Positions 9,873 through 20,041 of a stretch of DNA of 64,000 nucleotides are shown one piece after another. The notes below the pieces were generated by a model that searched no databases, was not told the origin of the DNA, and saw nothing but the letters and a program-made list of their open reading frames with translations. Each line of letters starts with the position of its first letter. The stretch's first letter is position 1. The translations under genes and the position numbers were made by a program. This DNA comes from Gloeophyllum trabeum ATCC 11539 (lineage: Eukaryota; Basidiomycota; Agaricomycetes; Gloeophyllales; Gloeophyllaceae), in contig NW_006920420.1 in the NCBI RefSeq assembly GCF_000344685.1, positions 1,168,789 to 1,232,788 of the forward strand, given 5' to 3'.

Positions 9873-11677
9873 ATGAAAACAAACACATGCGACGCGACTG
9901 ACATGGTACGTCTTCAGCTCCAGGGCTTCGATATAAGCATAGTACTGATTATACTACTATACACAGAGGTCCTTGTTGCCTTCGAGGCGTTCTACCTCCT
10001 TCCCCCTGAACGCCGACGTCGTCTATGTGATCGTATTGCTACTTCCGGACTTCCGTTCGCTACGCTCCCTAAGCCACAGTTGTAGATTTATCCACAACGT
10101 GATCGAAACGGGATGGCAGGGGATCTCTCGCGCAGTTGCAGTTAACGAGGCTGGACTTGCCTTGCCGCACTGCCTCAGATCAGTAGCGTATACAATCTCC
10201 GAAGAGGGTGACCACGTGATGGCTGAATTCAGATATCCGTACGAGCCGAGCGATATGGCTCTGGATTGGCGTGTCGCTCTGCATTTGTCCAAAAAGGCTC
10301 GAGTGGCGCGAGCTCTCGAAGATATTTATAGTTGGAGGTGAGCGCCATCTCCACTCACTTTTTGCTCCATGATAATATACTTCATATGTTAGATGCAAGG
10401 ATCGGACGTCAAGGACGTCCAAGCTCAGCGAGATCGAGGCCCTGCGATTCCAGCGCTCCGTATATCGCCTTTCGCTGCTCTCCTCTGCCTACGGAGTTGG
10501 CTTGGACTACAGGCGGCCCGAGAGCGATTCCGCCTTCTTGCGTCAGCTTCCCACATCTCAGCTGGAAGAGCTTTGGGAGACGATAGTTTTCTTGGGGAAC
10601 CTATCGCTTTGGACCTCCCGAATCGAAGCGTGGTCTCTCGGGGCATACGAAACTGGAGAAGGGGAAGGTGCCGATGCAGGTCGGTTGTACGGAACTTGAA
10701 TTACATTGTTTTCTGACTATCCCGCAGATCAATGGCCAGCCTTGGGAGCATACGTCGGGCCGGAGATGGTACTGGATGGGTTTCAACGGTCCTCGATAGC
10801 TGAAGTCCGCAAGTATGAGGTATACTCGTATTCGTACCGGGACTTCTTGGTCCGTCCGCTTCACCGATTGCTCAAGGAGCGTTGGAGATCTCGGGAAGCT
10901 TCTCGAGACTCCCGGAAATCTCCCTTTCTCATTTTCGACACGATCGAAGGGTATGGTGATAGATGTGGGCATTTGCGGTCTGTGTGAGCCAGACATAGAA
11001 GCTGATGTGATCGTCGCAGGTGGCCGATGCAATGCTGTCTCCCACAATAATTTGTGGAATCAGTCTAGTAAGATTGGATTTCTGCCTGCTCACTGTCCCT
11101 TCCAATATTGACTTCTTCAGATTGGGTTCTACTTAAAGGAGAACTCGGGGGACGTATCTTTGACTATTTGCCAGGGAGCTTACCCAAGAATCCATTCGAG
11201 CTAACCTGCATGCAAAACTTCCTGAGAAATATGCAGTTCCCAGATTTTATGGATGAATTACTACGATTTAATCACCCGGCTTATGGGAGTGGTGATCCTC
11301 AGCAGTGGCTGTGCCTGAAATGCGTGAGCAGTACCATGCGGGAGCGACTCTTGTATTGGTGGGTGGAGTGTACAAAACAATGTTTGTCTTGTCTATTCGT
11401 TGCTCCACTGAATTGAACACTAACCTATTCACGTCGACGAATGCATAGTCCAATCTAGAGATTGTTTGTGAGTTCACCAGCATCTCATCATCAGCCTGTC
11501 TCGCTCATCGCGTCTGATACGGTAGGAATGGGTACCATTGCGTTGCCCAAGGTCGTGATGCGAGGCACGCCCTCCTCTTTAGAGTGAGTACACCATACAC
11601 TCCCTCCGGAGCTCGACCTGAATCTTCGATCTCAGCATCTCTGCGAGCCCGCCGGGACTCGCACGTCGAACAAATAA
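9873..11677 (+). CDS. F-box-like protein with C-terminal Cys/His tail, copy C
   Basis: Exons 9873-9905, 9967-10337, 10393-10679, 10728-10955, 11020-11067, 11121-11381, 11449-11467, 11526-11583, 11636-11677; 448 residues. Exon lengths 48, 261, 58 and 42 are shared with copy A. The protein follows the family plan: F-box-like LNADVVYVIVLLLPDF, LEDIYSWR, LPTSQLEELWE, VGPEMVLDGFQRSS, SHNNLWNQS, then LCLKC, WW, CLNGYHC, HALLFR and HLCEP. Exon 7 is only 19 nt. The intron after exon 4 uses a GTGATA donor, as in copy B. The first exon could be just the ATG at 9903. It is closest to copy B, with which it shares flanking sequence on both sides. Confidence 0.77.
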
Positions 11678-11717
11678 CGTGTCCCCTCGAATCGCCGTGC
11701 CTCGACACGCCAAGCTC

Positions 11718-12205
11718 CCTAGTCTCGTGGCGGCGGATAGCATGATGTGCAAATCCTAGCACACTCTTCTCCAATCCGGTTGACACCATACGCGCTCTGG
11801 CTTTCCTCTACCTTGTTCTTTCTGAACGTGACCCGCTCCCCGACCTCCAGGCCTCTGAAGATCAGCTCGGTTTCATTACTGCAAGGCCAGTCTTTGCCCT
11901 GCAGCCCTTCAGCCCTACGCGGGGAGGGTTGTGGTGGGCGAAGCAGATTGTCCCGTGATATCTGTTGGGATCGGAGGGCAGCGTTCTATCTGCGACTTGT
12001 ATCTAAGCTTCGAATAACTGGAAATCATGACTGGATCAAACCTCGCCGGTTTTTCTTCGTTGGGGATGTACCCCAGAGATTACTCGGGAGCGGCGTCGCA
12101 GTGATATTCGTAGACGAGGTATGTTTTCTCTGCGGTTCGTATGCCGTCGACAGGCTTTGCGAATGGCGTGCTTGCTGGTCCCTATGGAGGCTGCGTCTAT
12201 ATCGT
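11718..12205 (-). pseudogene. Decayed copy of the small minus-strand gene at 5295-5745
   Basis: Aligned to the intact copy, the first exon has ACG in place of the start ATG and an in-frame TAA at 12082-12080. The second exon has a 1-nt deletion within the block matching LKDSKGKYWP, after which the frame LIFRGLEVGERVTF resumes in another phase. Three independent lesions make this a pseudogene. It lies convergent to F-box copy C as the intact one does to copy B, so gene pair and flanks were duplicated together. Confidence 0.75.
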
Positions 12206-12885
12206 TGAGGATATGAAGCTGCAAAGTTGCAATAAGAAAGGTCAGTCGTCACGAGATGCCGTACGCGAAGATGTTTGAATACGGGAGAACTTGAATGCTG
12301 CAAGAGCACTCAGGCCAGACGGCGAGTAGATACTGTCAAATTTGAGTAGGGAGAGTGGTCATGAAAGACGTCCTTGAGGAGCCGAAGGGAAACTCTGGGT
12401 GAGATGCATAAGATCTGAGGCCTTCGAGGGCATGTCCGAGAAGTTATGTTACTTTTCCGAAGCGTGCAAGGATACATCATGAGACCGCTGGGAACGGCCT
12501 GTCAGGGCGTCTTTCGCGAATTTCCCTGCGCGTTTGGTTTCAAAGGGAAGCCTAAAATCCAAGGCATTCATCATCGGCGGGGGAGATGAAAGAGGACACC
12601 GGCCGAACCGCTATATTTCATCCCGGTTCCCCATGTAATCCGTTCGATGTTGGGTAAGAAAGGGCATGCCTGATCGCCGACCAGTTCACCTTTGTGGCTT
12701 AACTCAGGGCCCACCACTAGCACTTGAGCCGCTGCGAAAGCCCTCAGTCCTCGACTAGTCCGTGGGATTTCCGAGTGTGAAATATCAATCTGAGTCCCGT
12801 GGCCGCAGTAATAGTTCCGCTCGTATGATGGGTTACACTGGACAATAAAGCGATGAGCCTTAAGTGCTCACCCATGCCCGGCCAT
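12206..12885. other. Intergenic region, nothing recognised
   Basis: No frame longer than 60 residues and no repeat was seen. The start still resembles the region downstream of gene B (for example a GGCGTCTTTC/GGGTCTTTC block), so the segmental copy may extend to about 12.5 kb. Confidence 0.4.
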
Positions 12886-12930
12886 AGCACCCCCTAGCAC
12901 CCCCTAGCACCCCCTAGCACCCCCTAGCAC
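12886..12930. repeat. Minisatellite, 10-bp unit AGCACCCCCT
   Basis: Four perfect head-to-tail copies occupy 12886-12925, followed by degenerate units (AGCACGCTCC, AGCACCATTG). The following 200 bp remain rich in AGCAC, GCAC and GCATG words. This lies upstream of the integrase-core pseudogene and may belong to its terminal region. Confidence 0.85.
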
Positions 12931-13470
12931 GCTCCAGCACCATTGAGCACGCGATTATTATCCATGCTTACTCATGCTACCACATGCGGCACCGAGCCCT
13001 GGCATGCCTGGGCCACAGTGCACTACTGTCAGCCCGTGCCACACAGTGCAGCACTCATGCCAGCACCCGCCGGCATTCTCCAGCATTTCACCGGGATCCT
13101 GCTCGATACTTCTCCGGCACGCGTGCAGATCCATGCCGCCAGGTTGTCATTCCGGCACTGCCACAATCATCCTTCCTCGACTAAACTAGATCTCAGATTT
13201 AATCCACATAATTAGCCACATTCTATTGCCCCTTCCCTATCCAATATCAAATTAATTGCATTTCCTAGACACTTAGCAATAGTTCATAATTTGTCCTGTT
13301 ACACCTGTGTCATGTATACACCCTTCTCAACATATTTCCTGTCTTCGCAACATGCTCTACCACTCTTAGTTTATTTCCATTCTACACTATCAATGAAACC
13401 AATAAATTTTTAACCCTTTGCAACTGAGACATCATCCCCTCCTCTCCAATTCCTATAACACTCCTCGGTG

Positions 13471-15300
13471 ATGGATATTCTTTGCAACTTCCGCACTGCT
13501 TACCGCCTTCTATGTGATGATGTTCGTCTCACTGTTCTTACCCGAGTTGGAGATCTACCCCACCTGGACCAGCAGTGGCAGGAAGTCCTAATGTTCCTCG
13601 CTGCAGCACAGCAGGTCAGTTTCCAAGTTCCCTCATATATGACTTTTAAACAATCCTTTCTCCAATTACATTAATCTTACAGCACTCACATCACTTCCCC
13701 GCGTCTGAGTTTGCCACCCTTTCCTCCAGTATTGCCGACATGCTGCAATGCCTTGACAAAGCGAGACACGCCTCTGCCGACCCTACCCTCCCCCTCAACC
13801 ATCCGTTACCTGCCGCGATCAACATGGATCTCGCGGCCGCCCCAAGATCTACATCCAGCCTTCATTTCTCACCACTGCCCTTGAACTCTGAGGCCCCAGC
13901 GGCATCGCAGACATCTTGCATGTTTCGTCCCGCACTGTCAGACATCGCGCCTTGGAATATGGCCTTGTTGAGCCCGACCCACCTGTCTCTCCCGTTGAAG
14001 TGGATGAGGAAGGCAACACTCATCGCACATGGACCTCCCACACCACGGCTTTCTCTGTGATCTCTGATCAAGATTTGGATGCTCACCTCCTACATATCTT
14101 GCAGTCCTTTCCCAATTTTGGTCGTCGCATGATTGCCGGCCACCTGCAGTCCATGCGCCTTCGCGTCCAGCATGAGAGGATCGTAGCATCATACCTCCAT
14201 GTCCATGGCATCCCTCACCTCTTCGGTGACAGGCACATTCTCCAGTGGAAGTACCATGTTGCGGGAGTCAATTGCCTCTGGCATGGTGATGGTCAGCATG
14301 GTCAATTTTATCGCACAACACCCTAATTCAGATCCTCACCAACTCCCATTATCCAGTGCTAATACAGTGGAAGCTCATTACCCATGCGTTCATTGAGGGA
14401 ATGGCCTGACTTGTGGTAGCCATAGGTGTACACAACAATAAGCGGGCCGACACCGTCCTAGCTTTATTCCTCACCGGCGTTGAGAGGTATGGTCTTCCCA
14501 GCCGCGTTCGTGGAGACCATGGCACCAAGAATGTTGATGTCGCCCGCTACATGGAGGAAAGCTGTGGCGTAGGTCAAGGGTCTTACATCTGGGGCCGGTC
14601 AGTCCCCTCGCCCACTTCTACTGTCAATGTCTCTGAACTCTCACCTGTATATACAGCAGTGCTCACAATACCCATATTGAATGTCTCTGGTATGATGCTA
14701 TACGGGGATACAATACAAAATGGAAGAATCTTTTTATTGACCGTGAACTCTACTATGGCTTGGACACCGAAAACCCCGCCCACATCTGGCTGCTCCACCT
14801 CCTTTTCCTCCCTTCCATCAATGCAGACACCCAGGATTGGGCTGAGGCTTGGAACAACCACACAATGTCTCTCGATGGTCAATGTGATTGCAGCCCTCAC
14901 AATATGTTTTTCTTCGGACTCCTCCAGTATGGTGCAAGGGGTCTTGAGTCCATGGTTGATCCCATAGATGAGCCTCTCGCACCTGAGGATATCGTGGCCT
15001 ACAGCATTGACTGGGAAGATATGGACAATCCATGCCTAATGGAACACCTGCTTGTTAACAATGACCATGAATGGGATGAGCATAATCCATTCGCACCTCT
15101 ATCTCAGCCAGACATGCTCTCCCACATTGAGTGCCTCCCCCCCGACCCCCCTTCCCCGATGACACAGCATCCCAGATCCTCTCCTCACTTGCCTCTCGGT
15201 TCGAACTCCTGGTTCACAACATTCAGCTTTGTAAGAGCCTATGGATCGAAGCTCTCTCTCTGGCACAGCAGCTCTACACACACCCTCATGGCTAGACCTG
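13471..15300 (+). pseudogene. Broken integrase-core (DDE) transposase
   Basis: The reading starts at 13471 and passes introns near 13618-13681, 14300-14360 and 14597-14656. A conserved rve-like core is visible: WHGDGQH with the first Asp codon at 14288, RADTVLALF and VRGDHGTKN with the second Asp at 14515, and HNTHIECLW with the Glu at 14679, then EAWNNH. This matches the eukaryotic integrase-core family of basidiomycete genomes (IS3EU/Ginger-like, tentatively). Lesions: a frameshift near 13822, in-frame TGA at 13889 and at 14407, and a frameshift in the C-rich run near 15140, after which an ASQILSSLASRFELL-like frame continues. It cannot make a full protein. No terminal repeats were identified. 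Confidence 0.8.
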
Positions 15301-16104
15301 AAGTCCTCATCCCTCATTTTCACCGTCAAACAAAGTTATCAGTGCGCACATGAGATCTGCCCCCCCCTTTCCGAGAATAGGCATCTGGGCTACCTAGCCT
15401 AGAGGCGTCATTGTATAGTGTTACCAATTTCGAAGCTAGCGTACTTCACTGACCATGGATCTTCACTGCCATAGCTCCCATCATCACTTGCTTCACTGTC
15501 CGAAAGTGTCCGATAACCTGTTTCCCTGTCACATTTGGTGAGTTTGTCATCGGGAACCCTCTTTCAATATGACCCGACATCTACCATGGAATGTCACCTC
15601 CATCTTCCCCCACATGTGACCCAACATCATTCCATACCTCTTCCACGCGATCATCCTTCACTCCCCCACATCCCCCCCCCTTCGTCCACAGCCATAATGT
15701 TCTCCTGACCGAAGTCAGGAGAACACAGATTCTCAGGCAAGGCTTCTCCCTCTCCCCTGTGGTTGCTGAAAGTGCTACTCATCTCTTCATTCAGAATCCT
15801 GGGCACTATCATGCGCCGGACATCTTCTCGCATATGTACAATGTTCTCTTGCCCGGGGATCCCTGTGAACCCCTCCAGAGTATTCACTCCGAGGTAATAA
15901 AAGGACCACAACTATGTCAAGTCCTCCATCTCCTCCACCTCACTGAGGACTTGCATGCCATGATGAGGCCGAAATTCTGTGGGTTCCAACGTCCTCATCA
16001 TACATCAAAACAGACGGTTTAAGCCCCGATTGCCGGTGGTTCTGTATTTGCATGAACACTATCAAGCTGAATTTGACCGCCTTGAGGACGTTGATATGCA
16101 CAGA
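15301..16104. other. Flank of the integrase pseudogene with a strong hairpin
   Basis: A 143-residue frame (15591-16022) has no recognisable motif. At 15699-15724 there is a perfect hairpin: GTTCTCCTGAC, loop CGAA, GTCAGGAGAAC. Poly-C tracts lie near 15359 and 15672. I cannot place an element boundary here. Confidence 0.4.
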
Positions 16105-16980
16105 CACACAACAATCACCAAGGACCAAAAGAAATAAACCTAAACCCCGTGATATGGGTGAAGGCGGTCCGAGACAACTGAAGGGTATTTAATAGTTCGA
16201 GGGGGAAGGGAGGAGTAAGACGCCGTAGGGTAGTCCGTAGGAAGACCTAGAAAAATAAAACAAAAACCTTGACGCCTGAAACAAACACTAATGGACGCTC
16301 CGGAGTACTTATCTCCGGAAAGTCGTGAACAAAGTCGCAAACCACGGAACCGAGTGTAGGTTCGGGCCCATGGAAGTAAGAAACGCTAGAAAGACTTGTT
16401 TAATTTTATTTCGCTATGTGAGGCTCACCGGAGCTAATTGAATCGATGGCGGAGATAATTCACTCGACGAGTCAGGCCTATTGGCAAAGCTAGGGTCGGT
16501 TATAATTCGCTAAGTTCGATGCTTTCGAACTTCTCGGGTCGCTGAGATCGTAACACTAATTCTCTGAGATGGTGAAGTCAAAACTTGTTTTTCTGTACGC
16601 TACTTTGTACAATTTATACTACAGGAATGGCTTTGCGACCGTCTGGAGATAAATAACAAATAACCGCCGCTACCCACAGGATTGCTCAGCACTTGCCACC
16701 GCTATACCATGCACCATACGACTCTCTTGCACTCCCACTTGCTCATCCCAACCCCTAGAGGTCGCCTCAACGCTCTGCCACCTGATCCAAGCGGTCCCAT
16801 CACTCCGTGCGACGCGCCGGTCATGTGCTAATTACCTCCAGCTGCTTGCTGACTGATGCTGACCTCATGGTGACTCGTATGCATCCGCACCTTCGGTGTC
16901 TTGACGGAAATGAGGGGGAGTGAGTGCTGGAGGGTGGGCATGAGGACGATGCCCCTCAATAGAAGTGCCCGCTGATAGGC
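16105..16980. repeat. Long repeat family, copy 1 (about 0.88 kb)
   Basis: It begins with ACCAAAAGAAATAAA-type sequence and shares ordered blocks with the copy starting at 16987: GACGCCGTAGGGTAG, CCTGAAACAAACA, CTCCGGAGTA, GGCCTATTGGCAAAGCTAGG, and ATGGCTTTGCG. A recurrent motif TCCGGAGNTAA is scattered through it. No coding frame is seen. It could be a tandem noncoding repeat or degenerate LTR material. Confidence 0.65.
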
Positions 16981-16986
16981 ACTAAC

Positions 16987-19010
16987 ACACGACAACACCA
17001 AAGACCAAAAGAAATAAAACCTAAAACACCCAGCGGTATGGGTGTAGGCGGTCTAAGGCGATTGAAGGGTAATATTTAAGTTCGAAGGGAGGGGGAGAAG
17101 TTAGACGCCGTAGGGTAGCCCGTAGGAAAACCTAAAACAAACAAAATCTTGAGGCCTGAAACAAACAGTATAGCGATTCTCCGGAGTATTTATCTCCGAA
17201 GTTCGACAGTAACCCGGGTGGGGAGTTCCACTGAACCCGAACAATAGTCTCGTGCCTACAGACGCTTGGTGAATTTTATACTTTAAATCCGGAGCTTACT
17301 TGGATCGATATGCGATGGCGGAGTTATCTAGTTTCGACGAGTCCGGCCTATTGGCAAAGCTAGGGTTGATTGTAGACGCTAAGTCCGACGCGAAGGGACT
17401 CCGAGGGTCGCTGAGACGATAATTCTGGTACGCTGAGGGGTGAAGTACAAAAAAACTTGTATTTTCCACTACGCTCCATACATTTTTATACCATTGGAAT
17501 GGCTTTGCGCCCGTCCGGAGTTAAATAACAAATATGCTCCGCAACCCACACAATTACTCAGCCTTTGCCCACCGCTATACCGTGTCCCATACGACCCTAC
17601 CGTGTTTCCACCTGCTCGTCCTAGGTCTAGAGGTATCCTCGACGCGTCCATGCTCGCTTNNNNNNNNNNNNNNNNNNNNNNNNNNNNNNNNNNNNNNNNN
17701 NNNNNNNNNNNNNNNNNNNNNNNNNNNNNNNNNNNNNNNNNNNNNNNNNNNNNNNNNNNNNNNNNNNNNNNNNNNNNNNNNNNNNNNNNNNNNNNNNNNN
17801 NNNNNNNNNNNNNNNNNNNNNNNNNNNNNNNNNNNNNNNNNNNNNNNNNNNNNNNNNNNNNNNNNNNNNNNNNNNNNNNNNNNNNNNNNNNNNNNNNNNN
17901 NNNNNNNNNNNNNNNNNNNNNNNNNNNNNNNNNNNNNNNNNNNNNNNNNNNNNNNNNNNNNNNNNNNNNNNNNNNNNNNNNNNNNNNNNNNNNNNNNNNN
18001 NNNNNNNNNNNNNNNNNNNNNNNNNNNNNNNNNNNNNNNNNNNNNNNNNNNNNNNNNNNNNNNNNNNNNNNNNNNNNNNNNNNNNNNNNNNNNNNNNNNN
18101 NNNNNNNNNNNNNNNNNNNNNNNNNNNNNNNNNNNNNNNNNNNNNNNNNNNNNNNNNNNNNNNNNNNNNNNNNNNNNNNNNNNNNNNNNNNNNNNNNNNN
18201 NNNNNNNNNNNNNNNNNNNNNNNNNNNNNNNNNNNNNNNNNNNNNNNNNNNNNNNNNNNNNNNNNNNNNNNNNNNNNNNNNNNNNNNNNNNNNNNNNNNN
18301 NNNNNNNNNNNNNNNNNNNNNNNNNNNNNNNNNNNNNNNNNNNNNNNNNNNNNNNNNNNNNNNNNNNNNNNNNNNNNNNNNNNNNNNNNNNNNNNNNNNN
18401 NNNNNNNNNNNNNNNNNNNNNNNNNNNNNNNNNNNNNNNNNNNNNNNNNNNNNNNNNNNNNNNNNNNNNNNNNNNNNNNNNNNNNNNNNNNNNNNNNNNN
18501 NNNNNNNNNNNNNNNNNNNNNNTTGTAGACGCTAAGTCCGACGCGAAGGGACTCCGAGGGTCGCTGAGACGATAATTCTGGTACGCTGAGGGGTGAAGTA
18601 CAAAAAAACTTGTATTTTCCACTACGCTCCATACATTTTTATACCATTGGAATGGCTTTGCGCCCGTCCGGAGTTAAATAACAAATATGCTCCGCAACCC
18701 ACACAATTACTCAGCCTTTGCCCACCGCTATACCGTGTCCCATACGACCCTACCGTGTTTCCACCTGCTCGTCCTAGGTCCTAGAGGTATCCTCGACGCG
18801 TCCATGCTCGCTTAAAGTGCCTCATCACGCGGTACTGCAGGCCGACCACGTGCGGTTTTAGCTCCGGCCGTTTGCTGACTGATACGTTCCGTCCGGCCGT
18901 CGATTTACGTCCGCTGACTCGGTCGCGTTGACGGAAACGAAGGGGCGTGATGACTGGGGAGTGGCAATACCAATGACTCACTGCGACGCGGGCCTCCGCC
19001 GTTCCCGGAG
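16987..19010. repeat. Long repeat family, copy 2, interrupted by an assembly gap
   Basis: It aligns in order with copy 1 up to 17659, where N bases begin, and resumes after 18522. The 3' part (18814-19010) again matches the end of copy 1 (GTTTGCTGACTGAT, TTGACGGAAA). Copy 2 directly follows copy 1, so the arrangement is tandem. Confidence 0.6.
17660..18522. other. Assembly gap (863 N)
   Basis: The run of N is flanked by the same sequence on both sides: 17370-17659 equals 18523-18813 except for one extra base. The true content and length are unknown. Open frames crossing it are artefacts. Confidence 0.99.
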
Positions 19011-19510
19011 ATAATTAGTTACGAAAGTATTCTTCCGGTTGACTTCGGAGCGTCTGGCTGCGGAGGTAAATCATATTGTTGATCTGCGCCTGCCTTGAGG
19101 ACGTTAGAAGGTCCGGAATTAAATCCAGAACCCTTCGCCGGTTACTTGTAGCGTAAGCAGTTCGACAGGTGGTGTCGAATAAGCTTTGGAGGGGATGTAC
19201 GATGTGTCAATCTCGCAATTTCTGGGGTCAGAAGATCGTTGGGGCTTATCACCGCGGGCCCCGGAGCTAATTCATCTAGACGTTGCATTGGTTAAGTCGC
19301 TCCGGAGCTCCTGTTCACGGAGATAAATCGTGGAATGGGTCCGTGTACGCCTCAAGGATGTGAGGAAGTCCGGAGCTAAAACAGAGCAAGTCTTTAGAGC
19401 CCATAGAAGCCTAGAGGCGGGTGAGCGCTGTGTCGAATAAGCTCCGGGGGGCTTGTACGACATGCTGAGTCCTCGTTTTCGGGGGTCAGACGATCCTGAG
19501 GCTTATCAAC
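19011..19510. repeat. Two degenerate ~170-bp repeats with CCGGAG motifs
   Basis: Segments 19087-19255 and 19340-19508 share ordered blocks: TGCCTTGAGGACGT/CGCCTCAAGGATGT, GTCCGGA, GTGTCGAATAAGCT, TGTACGA, GGGGTCAGA and GGCTTATC. They look related to the repeat family to the left (the CTTGAGGACGTT word also occurs just before copy 1). No coding potential is seen. Confidence 0.55.
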
Positions 19511-19563
19511 ATATGCAGCAGTCGCAATACCGCGTGGTCCCATTATCAGATTGAACTGTCTGC

Positions 19564-19955
19564 TGTTATGATTTTCCCATGCTTATCTCATTCCATTTCC
19601 ATTCCGAGCATTGCTATTGGACAGTACCTTTCTCTGAGTAAACCTTCCCATGGACGCTATCTTCTTCTCACACGTTATCTCCCTTGACTCACCTTCTACC
19701 AATGGGCGCCCTTGTATTTCTCATTTCTCTGAGTTACGTTCTCACAGGACAGCTTACGCGTCCTTTCTTATTGTTCTCTTCTTTGGGTATTAACCCCTAT
19801 ACCAGTTACTATATATACTGTAGGAAAACCCATGTATTCCTTAGTTCAACCTCCTGTTGAATACAGCGATTACCTGGACTCTTGACTTGACCGTTGGCAT
19901 TGGCCCGGCCAGACCTACCTTTCAGTACGCTTACTGAGGTAGTGACGACATAACT
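19564..19955. mobile_element. LTR-like segment, possible solo LTR
   Basis: The segment starts TGTTATG and ends CATAACT, giving a 6-bp inverted pair GTTATG/CATAAC. It holds a TATA-like CTATATATACTG near 19808 and a pyrimidine-rich upstream half, the layout of a retrotransposon LTR. It ends in CT rather than the usual CA, and I find no target-site duplication and no second copy in the window, so the call is tentative. Confidence 0.35.
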
Positions 19956-20041
19956 GTTGGCACGTGGCCCAGTTATCTCAGGACGACCAGTTAGGACATT
20001 GCTTCCTAACATCTGCCCAATGTATTGCTGCACATATTGGC

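Noticed and set aside
12886..12930. Possible CRISPR-like array
   Set aside because: The units are 10 bp, contiguous and without spacers; the genome is eukaryotic.
17440..18632. Four long open frames (330-390 residues) across the gap on both strands
   Set aside because: They consist mostly of undetermined residues from the N run; the real sequence at their ends has no motif.
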